The notes under the pieces: model-generated
Seen by the model: only the letters and a program-made list of their open reading frames with translations
Told to the model about the DNA's origin: nothing
Database searches by the model: none
Translations under genes and position numbers: made by a program
Assembly: GCF_004114425.1 (NCBI RefSeq)
Contig: NZ_RDQF01000020.1
Span: forward strand, 1-64,000
Direction of reading: 5' to 3'
From: Bradyrhizobium vignae
GTDB taxonomy: Bacteria; Pseudomonadota; Alphaproteobacteria; Rhizobiales; Xanthobacteraceae
Length of the DNA: 64,000 nucleotides
Part shown: piece after piece, positions 34,853-44,080 of the stretch
How positions within the stretch are numbered: position 1 is the stretch's first letter
Layout: every line of letters begins with the position of its first letter

Positions 34853-36610
34853 GTGTCGGTCGCTCAACGCAGACGTATCTCGACGCTGGTCATGAACCGC
34901 TTCGCGCGGAACATGCTCGCGCGCGCGAGCGGCGGTTCCGTTGCGTTGTCGCGGGTCTGGCCCGGCCGCACCGACCGGCTGATCATCGCACCGCACGACC
35001 TGCGCACCGCGGACGCGACCCGCGCCGCCGAGATCTATGCCGGACGCTTCGTCTTCGCCGGCAAGATCGTCAATTGCCACGGCCGCTCGATCTTCGATCT
35101 CGAGCCGCCGTCGGAGGATTGGGAGGTTGCGCTGCTCGGCTTCGGCTGGCTGCGTCATTTGCGCGCCGCCGACACCGCGCTGACGCGGGCGAATGCGCGG
35201 GCACTCATCGAGGACTGGATCGCCAACCCCGCCAACAAGCGCCGCCCCGTCGCGCGCCGCGCCGACGTGCTGGCCCGGCGCGTGATCTCGCTGCTGTCGC
35301 AGGCGCCGCTGGTGCTGGGCGAGACCGACAACAAGTTCTATAGGCGCTATCTGCGCGCCCTGGCGCGAGAGATCCGCTTCCTGCGCTACACCATGGTCGA
35401 CATCCCGGACGGGGTGCCAAAGCTCCAGGTGCTGATCGCGCTGTGCTATGCGGCCCTGTGCCTCGCCAACCAGACACGTCACATCCGCAGCGCCTCGAAG
35501 AAGCTGTCCGATGAATTGCAGCGGCAGATCCTACCCGACGGTGGACACATCTCCCGCAACCCGGGCGCGCTGATCGAACTTTTGATCGATCTCTTGCCGC
35601 TGCGGCAGACCTTTGCCGCGCGCAACATCGCGCCGCCGCCGGCGCTGCTCAATGCGATCGACCGCATGATGCCGATGCTGCGCTTCTTCCGGCACGGCGA
35701 CGGCAATTTCGCCCTGTTCAACGGCATGAGCGCGACCTCTTCGGACCTGCTCGCCACGCTGCTCGCCTATGACGACACCCACGGCATGCCGATGGCGAAC
35801 ATGCCGCATACCGGCTTCCAGCGCCTCGATGCCGGCCAGACCACGCTGATCATCGATACCGGCCCGCCGCCGCCGGCCGGCGTCAGCCATGATGCCCATG
35901 CCGGCTGCCTGGCGTTCGAACTGTCTTCCGGCATCAGCCGCATCGTCACCAATTGCGGCATGCCGACCACGGGTCGCGACAATTGGCGGCCGTTCGCACG
36001 CAGCACGGCGGCGCATTCGACGCTGACCTATCACGACACCTCGTCATGCCAGTTCGTCGAGATGTCGGCGATGAAACGGCTCCTGCACGGCGCACCCGTC
36101 ACCAGCGGTCCGGTCGAGGTCGAGAGCTATCGCGAGGTGGTGCCGAACGGCATGCTGCTGACGACGTCGCATGACGGCTATCTCGGCAAGTTCGGGGCGA
36201 TCCACCGCCGCGTGCTGATGATCACCAATGACGGCGCGCGTATCGACGGCGAGGACACGCTGTCGCCGCCGCAGGGCGGACGCTTCAAGGGTGCCGATGC
36301 GGATTTCGCGCTGCGCTTCCATCTGCATCCGGCGGTGAAGGCGAGCCGGTTGTCGGACGCCCGCGGCGTCATGCTGGTGCTGCCGAATCGCGACGTCTGG
36401 ACCTTTGAAGCATTGGACGACAAGGTCGACCTCGAGGACAGCGTGTTCCTGGCCGGCAATGACGGCCCGCGCCGCACCGCGCAGATCGTGATCCGGCAGA
36501 ACGCCCGCCAGGCGCCGTCGGTGCGCTGGAGCTTCGTTCGCTCCACCGCCTCGCCCGCAGTCACCAACGCCCGCCGCAACGCCAGGCGCGAGCCGGAACT
36601 TCCGTTGTAA
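34853..36610 (+). CDS. heparinase II/III family protein
   Basis: 585 residues from a GTG at 34853 with AAGGCAAGG upstream. Typical of the alphaproteobacterial heparinase II/III-like proteins that sit between rsmB and purH. The N-terminal half is alpha/alpha-toroid-like (DWEVALLGFGWLRHLRAAD, RQILPDGGHISRNPGALIELL), and the C-terminal beta domain carries SHDAHAGCLAFELSSG and ARSTAAHSTLTYHDTSS. There is no signal peptide, which is odd for a polysaccharide lyase. The polymer it acts on, if any, is unknown. Confidence 0.85.
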   Translation: MSVAQRRRISTLVMNRFARNMLARASGGSVALSRVWPGRTDRLIIAPHDLRTADATRAAEIYAGRFVFAGKIVNCHGRSIFDLEPPSEDWEVALLGFGWLRHLRAADTALTRANARALIEDWIANPANKRRPVARRADVLARRVISLLSQAPLVLGETDNKFYRRYLRALAREIRFLRYTMVDIPDGVPKLQVLIALCYAALCLANQTRHIRSASKKLSDELQRQILPDGGHISRNPGALIELLIDLLPLRQTFAARNIAPPPALLNAIDRMMPMLRFFRHGDGNFALFNGMSATSSDLLATLLAYDDTHGMPMANMPHTGFQRLDAGQTTLIIDTGPPPPAGVSHDAHAGCLAFELSSGISRIVTNCGMPTTGRDNWRPFARSTAAHSTLTYHDTSSCQFVEMSAMKRLLHGAPVTSGPVEVESYREVVPNGMLLTTSHDGYLGKFGAIHRRVLMITNDGARIDGEDTLSPPQGGRFKGADADFALRFHLHPAVKASRLSDARGVMLVLPNRDVWTFEALDDKVDLEDSVFLAGNDGPRRTAQIVIRQNARQAPSVRWSFVRSTASPAVTNARRNARREPELPL

Positions 36611-36669
36611 CCGCGCGCGATTCGGCCCATCCCGGCGTTGTGAAAACGGTCGAAAGCTGCTAACGAACA

Positions 36670-36747
36670 CGCGCTCGCGCGACTGGCGACCTTGGATGGA
36701 GCACCATCGGGAAGCGCGGGATATGGCTGCCGCGCGCCTGGGCATAG
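36670..36747 (+). promoter_or_regulatory. ZTP (pfl) riboswitch upstream of purH
   Basis: The leader matches the pfl consensus in order: gactggcg at 36681-36688, the short hairpin atggagcaccat followed by cgggaagcg, and the 3' pseudoknot block ccgcgcgcctgggca ending near 36745. This RNA binds ZTP or ZMP, alarmones of 10-formyl-THF shortage, and switches on purine and folate genes. It ends about 30 bases before the purH ATG. The target fits exactly, since PurH consumes ZMP (AICAR). Control is probably translational, because there is no clear terminator hairpin and only a short gap. Confidence 0.9.
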
Positions 36748-36775
36748 GTACTCCTTACAACAGAGGATCTTGTCC

Positions 36776-38368
36776 ATGACCAACACGACCCGCCGCGTCA
36801 CCCGCGCGCTGCTTTCCGTTTCCGATAAGACCGGGTTGATCGAGTTTGCCCGCGCGCTCGCCGCACGCGGCGTGGAGCTGGTTTCGACCGGCGGCACCGC
36901 AAAAGCGATCGCCGCGACGGGCCTCAAGGTGAAGGACGTCTCCGACCTGACCGGCTTCCCCGAGATGATGGACGGCCGCGTCAAGACGCTGCATCCGAAG
37001 GTGCATGGCGGCCTGCTCGCGATCCGCGATAACAAGGAACATGCGGACGCGATGAAGAAGCACGGGATCGCGCCGATCGATCTCCTGGTCGTCAATCTCT
37101 ACCCGTTCGAAGCAACCGTCGACAAAGGCGCCGGCTTCGAGGATTGCATCGAAAACATCGACATCGGTGGACCCGCGATGATCCGCGCTGCTGCCAAGAA
37201 CCATGACGATGTCGCCGTCGTCGTCGAGGCGCAGGACTACAAGGCGGTGCTCGACGAGCTTGCCCACAATGACGGCGCGACCACGCTTGCGCTGCGCCGC
37301 CGGCTTGCCGCGAAAGCCTACGCGCGCACCGCGGCCTATGACGCCGCGATCTCGAACTGGTTCACTCGGCAGCTCGAAATCGACGCGCCGGATTTCCGCG
37401 CCTTCGGCGGCCGGCTGATCCAGTCGCTGCGCTATGGCGAGAACCCGCACCAGACCGCGGCGTTCTATGCGACGCCCGACAAGCGCCCGGGCGTCTCCAC
37501 CGCACGGCAGCTCCAGGGCAAGGAGCTCTCCTACAACAACATCAACGACACCGATGCCGCCTATGAATGCATCGGCGAGTTCGACGCCAAGCGCACGGCG
37601 GCTTGCGTCATCGTCAAGCACGCCAATCCTTGCGGCGTCGCGGAAGGCCCTGACCTCGTCACCGCCCATCGCAAGGCGCTTGCGTGCGACTCGACGTCAG
37701 CCTTCGGCGGCATCATCGCGATGAACCGCGCGCTCGACGCTGACACCGCGCGCGAGATCACGAAGATCTTTACCGAGGTCATCATCGCGCCCGATGCCAG
37801 CGAGGAGGCGATCGCCATCATCGGCGGCAAGAAGAACCTCCGCCTGTTGCTCGCCGGCAGCCTGCCCGATCCGCGTGCGCCGGGCCTCACGGCCAAGACG
37901 GTCGCGGGCGGCCTGCTGGTGCAGAGCCGCGACAACGCGGTGGTCGACGACATGACGTTCAAGGTCGTGACCAAGCGCGCACCGACCGACGCGGAGATGC
38001 GTGACCTGAAATTCGCGTTCCGGGTGGCAAAACACGTCAAGTCCAACACCATCATCTACGCCAAGGATCTCGCCACCGTCGGGATCGGCGCAGGCCAGAT
38101 GAGCCGGGTGGATTCAGCACGGATCGCGGCACGCAAGGCGCAGGATGCCGCAGCCGAGCTGAAGCTGGCTGAGCCGCTCACCAAGGGTTCGGTGGTGGCG
38201 TCGGATGCCTTCTTCCCGTTCGCCGACGGCATGCTCGCCTGCATCGAGGCCGGCGCAACCGCCGTGGTGCAGCCCGGCGGCTCCATGCGCGACGACGAGG
38301 TGATCAAGGCCGCCGACGAGCACGGCATCGCCATGGTGTTCACGGGCACGCGGCACTTCAGGCACTGA
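36776..38368 (+). CDS. purH: bifunctional AICAR transformylase/IMP cyclohydrolase
   Basis: 530 residues from the ATG at 36776 with AGAGGA upstream. Formylates AICAR with 10-formyl-THF and closes the ring to IMP, the last two steps of purine synthesis. The MGS-like cyclohydrolase domain has LLSVSDKTGLIEFARAL and VSTGGTAKAI; the transformylase domain has LRYGENPHQTAAFY, IVKHANPCGVAEG and the catalytic Lys-His pair, and ends FPFADGMLACIEAGATAVVQPGGSMRD. Preceded by a ZTP riboswitch. Confidence 0.97.
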   Translation: MTNTTRRVTRALLSVSDKTGLIEFARALAARGVELVSTGGTAKAIAATGLKVKDVSDLTGFPEMMDGRVKTLHPKVHGGLLAIRDNKEHADAMKKHGIAPIDLLVVNLYPFEATVDKGAGFEDCIENIDIGGPAMIRAAAKNHDDVAVVVEAQDYKAVLDELAHNDGATTLALRRRLAAKAYARTAAYDAAISNWFTRQLEIDAPDFRAFGGRLIQSLRYGENPHQTAAFYATPDKRPGVSTARQLQGKELSYNNINDTDAAYECIGEFDAKRTAACVIVKHANPCGVAEGPDLVTAHRKALACDSTSAFGGIIAMNRALDADTAREITKIFTEVIIAPDASEEAIAIIGGKKNLRLLLAGSLPDPRAPGLTAKTVAGGLLVQSRDNAVVDDMTFKVVTKRAPTDAEMRDLKFAFRVAKHVKSNTIIYAKDLATVGIGAGQMSRVDSARIAARKAQDAAAELKLAEPLTKGSVVASDAFFPFADGMLACIEAGATAVVQPGGSMRDDEVIKAADEHGIAMVFTGTRHFRH

Positions 38369-38422
38369 GCCTCACTGTCGTCCCGGACAAGCTCGCCCTA
38401 GGCGCGCATCGGTCCTGACTTC

Positions 38423-38507
38423 GTCATTGCGAGCGTAGCGAAGCAATCCAGATTCATTCGCGCGGGGGCAGTCTGGATTGCCTCGTCGCTTCGCTCCTCG
38501 CAATGAC
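38423..38507. repeat. complete palindromic intergenic repeat
   Basis: gtcattgcgagcgtagcgaa and the following gcaatccaga are matched by tctggattgc and cgcttcgctcctcgcaatgac, giving a hairpin with about 30-base imperfect arms and a 20-base loop between convergent purH and the MFS gene. This is the best-preserved copy of the element half-present at 1027-1051. Confidence 0.85.
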
Positions 38508-38531
38508 TGAGGTGAGATCGCATGCTGCGGG

Positions 38532-39917
38532 CTACTCCCGCACGCGCATCAACAGGCCAAGTCCCGCAACGAAGAACACCACCAGCACGGCCATGCCGGC
38601 CTTCTGGCTCGCGGTCACCGCGGTGATCATGCCGATCAAGAGCGGTCCGACGAAGGACGTCACCTTCCCGGTCAGCGCGAACAGGCCGAAATACTGAGCG
38701 ATGCGATCGTGCGGTGCGAGGTGGATCAGCAGCGTGCGGGAGGCGGCCTGCAGCGGGCCGCCGGCCGCACCGATCAAACAGCCCAGCACGAGATAGGCGC
38801 GCTCCGCCGCGCTCGAGAACAGGGGAGCGCCTGCTTGCGGCGGCGCGACCTTGATGAAGAAGATCGCATCCTTGTCGACCAGCAGGATCGCCGCCAGCGA
38901 CAGCAGCAGGATCAGCATGCTGCCGGCGATCACGCGCTTCGGTCCGAGACGATCGTCGAGCTTGCCGCCGAGCCATGCGCCGAACGCGCCGGCAATCGCG
39001 AGCATGATGCCGAACGTACCGATCTGGATCGTGTGCCAGCCGAACGTGCCTGCGGCATAGATGCCCCCAAACGCGAACAGCGACACGAGACCATCGGTGT
39101 AGATCATGTTGGCGAGCAGGAACGCCGCGAGCGACTTCTGCTTGGGCAACCCTTTGATCGACTGCTTGAGCTCCCACAGGCCCTCGCGCAGCGCCTCGTG
39201 CAACGGGCGCCTCGCCGGATAATCCGGCGTGAACAGGAACATCGGCGTCACGAAGATGATGAACCACAGCCCCGTCAGCGGCCCGGCGGCACGGTCGCCC
39301 TGATGCGTGACGGGATCGAGCCCGAACAACGGTGTGACGCCGAGCAGCGTGCGACCAGTCTCGGGATTGGCGGCGAGCAGGCCGAGCACGATGACCAGGC
39401 TGACGATGCCGCCGATGTAGCCCGTAGCCCAGCCTGTGCCGGAGAGCCGGCCGATCCGTTCCGGCGGCACCAGGGTCGGCATCATCGCATTGTTGAAGAC
39501 GGTGGCGAATTCCGCACCGACGCTGGCGAGCGCGACCGCGGTGAGCAAGGTCGGAATGATGGCGTAATCGCCGGGCTTGCCGATCCAGAGCGTGCAGGAC
39601 GCCAGCACCAGCACCGCGCCGAAGCCTGCGATCCATGGCTTCCTGCGGCCCGCCGCGTCGGCGATGGCCCCCAGCACGGGTGACAGCAGCGCGATCGCAA
39701 GGCCCGCCGCGGCCATCGCGAAGCCCCACAGCGACTGGCCGGCGGCGGGATTTGGCGCAACGCTGCTCGCGAAATAGGGCGCGAACACAAAGGTCGTGAT
39801 CAGCGTGAAATAGGGCTGCGCAGCCCAGTCGAAGAAGATCCAGCTGACGATGGCGGCACGGGGCGGATAGGTGCGCGGGGTGCTGGTCATGCGCACGTCG
39901 GGGGCGATCGTCGTCAT
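38532..39917 (-). CDS. MFS transporter, UMF1/Atg22-like
   Basis: 461 residues from the ATG at 39917 (GAGGA upstream); the frame is open further but the first 50 residues are not family-like. About 12 membrane helices. Typical Atg22/UMF1 features: AAIVSWIFFDWAAQPYFTLITTFVFAPYF at the start, LSPVLGAIADAAGRRKPW in loop 2-3 and LIGAAGGPLQAASRTLLIHLAP. Related eukaryotic proteins export amino acids from vacuoles; bacterial substrates are unknown. Divergent from gamma-glutamyltransferase, so a role in handling released amino acids is possible but unproven. Confidence 0.87.
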   Translation of the reverse strand: MTTIAPDVRMTSTPRTYPPRAAIVSWIFFDWAAQPYFTLITTFVFAPYFASSVAPNPAAGQSLWGFAMAAAGLAIALLSPVLGAIADAAGRRKPWIAGFGAVLVLASCTLWIGKPGDYAIIPTLLTAVALASVGAEFATVFNNAMMPTLVPPERIGRLSGTGWATGYIGGIVSLVIVLGLLAANPETGRTLLGVTPLFGLDPVTHQGDRAAGPLTGLWFIIFVTPMFLFTPDYPARRPLHEALREGLWELKQSIKGLPKQKSLAAFLLANMIYTDGLVSLFAFGGIYAAGTFGWHTIQIGTFGIMLAIAGAFGAWLGGKLDDRLGPKRVIAGSMLILLLSLAAILLVDKDAIFFIKVAPPQAGAPLFSSAAERAYLVLGCLIGAAGGPLQAASRTLLIHLAPHDRIAQYFGLFALTGKVTSFVGPLLIGMITAVTASQKAGMAVLVVFFVAGLGLLMRVRE

Positions 39918-40017
39918 CACGCAGTCCTCATCACGAACAGTTTTGCCTCTACCGGCGCAAACCGTATAGCATTGCAGCGAGACGTGTGAACTGGCCCGAG
40001 CACGCGGCGGAAGTTTG

Positions 40018-41769
40018 ATGATGTCGTCATATTCGACACGGCGGACATTTTTTGCCTTCATAGCCACGCTGGCGTTTGGCTTCGCTCCGGCGGCCGCTCA
40101 GGATGCGCGGACGGGCTATGTCCCGCCTGCACGCGACAGTGTGCGCGCCGTCGCCGCCGAGCACGGCATGGTGGTGGCGCAGGAGAAGATTTCCGCACAG
40201 GTCGGCGCCGACATCCTGCGGCGCGGCGGCAATGCGATCGATGCTGCGGTCGCGACCGGCTTTGCGATGGCGGTGACCTACCCGCGCGCCGGCAATATCG
40301 GCGGCGGCGGCTTCATGGTGATTCATTCCGCCGATCGCAATGAAGACGTCACGATCGACTATCGCGAGACGGCGCCGGCTGCGACGACCCCGCAGATATT
40401 TCTCGGCGCCGATGGCAAGCCTGACGCGACGAAGTCGCGCGATTCCGCGCTCGGCATCGGTGTGCCCGGCACAGTCGCCGGCCTCGCGCTGGCATTGGAC
40501 AAATACGGCTCGGGACAGTTCACGCTGGCGCAACTACTCGCGCCGGCCATCGCGCTCGCGCGCGATGGCTTCACCGTCAGCGACGACATTGCCGATACGC
40601 TGCCGAGCTGGCACCGGCGGCTGGCACGCTGGCCTTCCTCGGCCAAGATCTTCTCGCGGCCCGATGGCACGCCGCTGGGCGAAGGTGACCGGCTGGTGCA
40701 GGGCGATCTCGCCGAAACGTTGTCGGCCGTAGCCGCAGTGGGGCCGCGCGGCTTCTATCAGGGGCCGGTCGCGGAGAAGCTCGCCAAGGCCGTGACCGAC
40801 GCCGGCGGCATCATGACGCCGGCCGACCTCAGAGCCTATCAGCCGGTCATCCGCGCGCCGGTGCGCGGCACCTATCGCGGCTATGATATTGTCTCGATGC
40901 CGCTGCCCTCGTCCGGCGGCGTGGTGCTGGTCGAGACACTCAACATCCTCGAGGGGTTTCAGCTCGCTGATCTGAGGCAGGGATCGCCGGCATCGCTGCA
41001 TCTCTTGATCGAGGCCATGAAGCGCGCCTATGCCGACCGTGCGCGCTATCTCGGCGACCCCGCCTTCGTCGACGCGCCGATCGAGACGCTCATCGCAAAG
41101 GACTACGCCGCCAAGCTGCGCGCGGGCATTTCCGCCGAACGCGCCACGCCCTCGAATGACCTCGTGTCCGCGTCTGCCGCGCCGCGCGAGGGCAGCAACA
41201 CCACGCATTTTTCCGTCGTCGACAGTCGCGGCAACGCCGTCAGCAACACGTACACGCTGAACTTCAGCTATGGCGTCGGCCTCGTCGCCGAAGGCACCGG
41301 CGTGCTGCTCAACAACGAGCTCGACGATTTCACGGCGGCGGTCGGCGCTTCCAATGCCTATGGCCTCGTCGGCTTCGAGGCAAATCTGCCTGGACCCGGC
41401 AAACGGCCGCTCTCGTCGATGTCCCCGACCATCGTGCTGAAGGACGGCAAGCCGGTGCTGGTGGCGGGCTCGCCTGGCGGCAGCCGCATCATCTCGACCG
41501 TGCTTCAGGTGATCGTGAACGTCCTCGACTACAGGATGGATGTTGCGGCCGCGGTCGCAGCGCCGCGGCTGCATCACCAATGGTTGCCGGATGAAGTGCG
41601 CGTCGAACGCGGCTTTCCCGACGACGTGCTGCTCGGGCTTAAGGTGATGGGCCATCTCATCGTCGAGCCGATGGGACAGACATCGGCGAATTCGATTCTC
41701 GTGACGCCGAACGGACCGCTCGGCGCGGCCGATCCGCGCACGCGCGGCGCGGAGGCGGCGGGGCAGTAA
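40018..41769 (+). CDS. ggt: gamma-glutamyltransferase
   Basis: 583 residues from the ATG at 40018 (another ATG at 40021). N-terminal signal peptide with a Tat-like STRRTFFAFIATLAFGFAPAAAQ. Cleaves the gamma-glutamyl bond of glutathione in the periplasm. The proenzyme self-cleaves before the nucleophilic Thr in EGSNTTHFSVVD; GKRPLSSMSPTIV and VAGSPGGSRIISTVLQV form the oxyanion and substrate regions. Motifs TGFAMAVTYPRAGNIGGGG and DYRETAPAA are intact. Active enzyme expected. Confidence 0.95.
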   Translation: MMSSYSTRRTFFAFIATLAFGFAPAAAQDARTGYVPPARDSVRAVAAEHGMVVAQEKISAQVGADILRRGGNAIDAAVATGFAMAVTYPRAGNIGGGGFMVIHSADRNEDVTIDYRETAPAATTPQIFLGADGKPDATKSRDSALGIGVPGTVAGLALALDKYGSGQFTLAQLLAPAIALARDGFTVSDDIADTLPSWHRRLARWPSSAKIFSRPDGTPLGEGDRLVQGDLAETLSAVAAVGPRGFYQGPVAEKLAKAVTDAGGIMTPADLRAYQPVIRAPVRGTYRGYDIVSMPLPSSGGVVLVETLNILEGFQLADLRQGSPASLHLLIEAMKRAYADRARYLGDPAFVDAPIETLIAKDYAAKLRAGISAERATPSNDLVSASAAPREGSNTTHFSVVDSRGNAVSNTYTLNFSYGVGLVAEGTGVLLNNELDDFTAAVGASNAYGLVGFEANLPGPGKRPLSSMSPTIVLKDGKPVLVAGSPGGSRIISTVLQVIVNVLDYRMDVAAAVAAPRLHHQWLPDEVRVERGFPDDVLLGLKVMGHLIVEPMGQTSANSILVTPNGPLGAADPRTRGAEAAGQ

Positions 41770-41867
41770 ACCCGCTCTCTCTGCATGGCACGACCGCGCG
41801 CGCCGGCTTGCTCGGCCGTCGCGCATGCTACTACCGTCCGCCAAAACAATTGCCGGGGAAACGCAAC

Positions 41868-43163
41868 ATGACCATCGCCGATCCGAACCAGCGCATCGAA
41901 CGCGCCGAGATCGAGGACACCAGCCTGCTCGCCTTCTATCGCGACATGAATACGTCCGAACGGCGGACGTTCTGGGCCTGCGCGGCGGGCTGGGCGCTCG
42001 ACGGCATGGACTTCATGATCTACCCGCTGGTGATCGGCACCATCATCGCGCTGTGGAAGGTCGATGCAGCCTCGGCCGGCCTTGCCGGCACGGTGACGCT
42101 GCTCGCCTCCGCCATCGGCGGCTGGCTCGGCGGTTATCTCTCCGACCATATCGGGCGTGTCAGGACGCTCCAGATCACTATCGTCTGGTTCTCTTTCTTC
42201 TCCCTGGTCTGCGCCGTCGTGCAGAATTTCGATCAGCTCTTGATCGCGCGCGCCGTTCTCGGTCTCGGCTTCGGCGGCGAATGGGCCGCCGGCGCCGTGC
42301 TGATGGGCGAGGCGATCCGGCCGCAATTTCGCGGGCGCGCGGTCGGCTCGGTGCAGTCGGGCTGGGCGGTCGGCTGGGCTCTCGCCGTGCTGTCGCAGGC
42401 GATCCTGTTCTCGCTTCTGCCGGCGGAGACGGCCTGGCGTTGGATGTTCGTGATCGGTGCGCTACCGGCACTGCTGGTGTTCTACATCCGCCGCTCCGTC
42501 ACCGAGCCGGAGATCGCAGCCGAGGCCCGAGCAAAGCAGGCGGAAACGGGCGGTCATCCGAAACTCTGGGAGATCTTCACCTTCCCGATCGTGAAGACCA
42601 CGGTGCTTGCGTCTCTGATGGCAACGGGCTGCCAAGGTGGCTACTACGCCATCACCTTCTGGGTGCCGCAATTCCTGACCAAGGAGCGGCACCTGTCCGT
42701 CGTCGGCTCGACCGGCTATCTGTCGACGCTGATCATCGGCTCCTTCATCGGCTATCTCACCGGTGCCTGGCTTGCCGATCGGATCGGGCGGCGCAATCTG
42801 TTCCTGATCTTCTCGCTAGGCGCCATGGCAGTAGTGCTGCTCTACACGCAGCTGCCGCTAACCAACGAGATCCTCTGGATACTGGGTTTCCCGCTCGGCT
42901 TTTTCGCCTCGGGCTATTTCTCCGGGATCGGCGCGTTCCTCACAGAACTCTATCCGACGCGACTGCGCGGCTCCGGCCAGGGCTTTTGCTACAATTTCGG
43001 CCGCGGCATCGGCGCGCTGTTTCCATTCCTCGTCGGCGCGCTGTCGGCGACGACGTCGCTGGCGAACGCGATCGCGATTTTTGCGGTAGTCGCCTATGCG
43101 GTGTTCTTCATCGCCGCGTTCGCGCTGCCGGAGACGCGCGGGCGCGTGCTGCACGCGGATTGA
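41868..43163 (+). CDS. MFS transporter (organic acid:proton symporter-like)
   Basis: 431 residues from the ATG at 41868. About 12 membrane helices. WALDGMDFMIYPLVIGTI in helix 1 and GGYLSDHIGRVRT in loop 2-3 are typical of the aromatic-acid/sialic-acid symporter families (AAHS, NanT-like); LADRIGRRN is the repeat in loop 8-9. PETRG at the C terminus is another family mark. Substrate unknown. It follows ggt by about 100 bases and may be transcribed with it. Confidence 0.88.
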   Translation: MTIADPNQRIERAEIEDTSLLAFYRDMNTSERRTFWACAAGWALDGMDFMIYPLVIGTIIALWKVDAASAGLAGTVTLLASAIGGWLGGYLSDHIGRVRTLQITIVWFSFFSLVCAVVQNFDQLLIARAVLGLGFGGEWAAGAVLMGEAIRPQFRGRAVGSVQSGWAVGWALAVLSQAILFSLLPAETAWRWMFVIGALPALLVFYIRRSVTEPEIAAEARAKQAETGGHPKLWEIFTFPIVKTTVLASLMATGCQGGYYAITFWVPQFLTKERHLSVVGSTGYLSTLIIGSFIGYLTGAWLADRIGRRNLFLIFSLGAMAVVLLYTQLPLTNEILWILGFPLGFFASGYFSGIGAFLTELYPTRLRGSGQGFCYNFGRGIGALFPFLVGALSATTSLANAIAIFAVVAYAVFFIAAFALPETRGRVLHAD

Positions 43164-43171
43164 CGGCTCGG

Positions 43172-43253
43172 CGTCATCCCCGGGCGATGCGAAGCATCAA
43201 ACCCGGGATCTCGAGATTCCGGGTTCGGTGCTGCGCACCGCCCCGGAATGACG
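43172..43253. repeat. palindromic intergenic repeat
   Basis: cgtcatccccgggcgatgcg... and ...ccccggaatgacg are the two ends, with an inner hairpin ggtgctgcgcacc. It lies between the convergent MFS and GST genes and may double as a bidirectional terminator. Confidence 0.65.
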
Positions 43254-43263
43254 AGATAGTGGC

Positions 43264-43929
43264 TTACCTTCCCACCTGGTACGGCCCGCCCTTCTCGAGG
43301 GCACGCGCATAAGCCGGCCGCGCGTGGATGCGCTCCAGGAACGCCATGGCCTTCGGATGGCCCTGCTCGAGCCCGCCTCGCGCTTGGGCCGCTTCCAGCG
43401 GAAAGCTCATCTGGATGTCGGCCGCGGTGAACTCGCTGCCGGCGAACCATTCGCTCTTGCCAAGCTCACCTTCCCAATAGTCCATGTGCTGCTTGAGCTG
43501 CGGATTGACCAGCGCGGTCAGCGCCTGGTTGCAGACCTTGCGCACCAGCGGCCGAAGCAGCGCCGGCGCGCGCTTCGGCATCAGCGTGAACAGCAGCTTC
43601 AGGAGCAGCGGCTGCATCGCCGATCCTTCCGCATAGTGCAGCCAATAGGTGTAGCGCAGCCGCTCCGGCGTGTTCGGCGGCGGAATCAGCCGGCCATTGC
43701 CATAGGTGGCGATGAGGTATTCGATGATCGCGCCTGACTCGGCGATGGTGTTGCCGTTGTCGGTGATGACGGGCGACTTGCCGAGCGGATGGATGGCGCG
43801 CAGCTCCTTCGGCGCGCGCATGTCCGGCTGGCGCTGATAGCGCACGATCTCGTAAGGCACACCCAACTCCTCGAGTAGCCACAGCACGCGCTGCGAGCGG
43901 GAATTGTTGAGGTGGTGAACGGTCAGCAT
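43264..43929 (-). CDS. glutathione S-transferase
   Basis: 221 residues from the ATG at 43929. The N-terminal thioredoxin-like domain starts MLTVHHLNNSRSQRVLWLLEELGVPY, with Ser/Asn at the catalytic position and cis-Pro in LGKSPVITDNG; the SNAIL-type motif is AESGAIIEY. The C-terminal helical domain has FAGSEFTAADIQMSFPL with the N-capping box. Resembles rhizobial GSTs near the theta/beta classes. It shares its upstream region with the divergent DUF2239 gene, whose palindromic boxes could affect both. Confidence 0.92.
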   Translation of the reverse strand: MLTVHHLNNSRSQRVLWLLEELGVPYEIVRYQRQPDMRAPKELRAIHPLGKSPVITDNGNTIAESGAIIEYLIATYGNGRLIPPPNTPERLRYTYWLHYAEGSAMQPLLLKLLFTLMPKRAPALLRPLVRKVCNQALTALVNPQLKQHMDYWEGELGKSEWFAGSEFTAADIQMSFPLEAAQARGGLEQGHPKAMAFLERIHARPAYARALEKGGPYQVGR

Positions 43930-44021
43930 CGCGGAGTCCTCAAGCATTGGGCGTGGTCGGTCGGCCGCGCCGTTCGTGCCAGCCCGGAAACGCATTGTCG
44001 AGCCGCAGGTACAGATATTTT

Positions 44022-44062
44022 CACCCGGGTATATTGACGGCGGGAATTTACCCGGGTATTAA
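44022..44062 (+). promoter_or_regulatory. promoter of the DUF2239 gene with two palindromic operator boxes
   Basis: TTGACG at 44034-44039 and TATTAA at 44057-44062 with an exact 17-base spacer form a good sigma-70 promoter. The palindrome TACCCGGGTA at 44049-44058 fills the end of the spacer and overlaps the -10. A second ACCCGGGTAT lies at 44023-44032, just upstream of the -35. Centres are 27 bases apart. This is the layout of a repressor operator. The start codon at 44081 is only about 12 bases past the expected +1. Confidence 0.75.
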
Positions 44063-44080
44063 GCTCGCGGCACGAACAAA

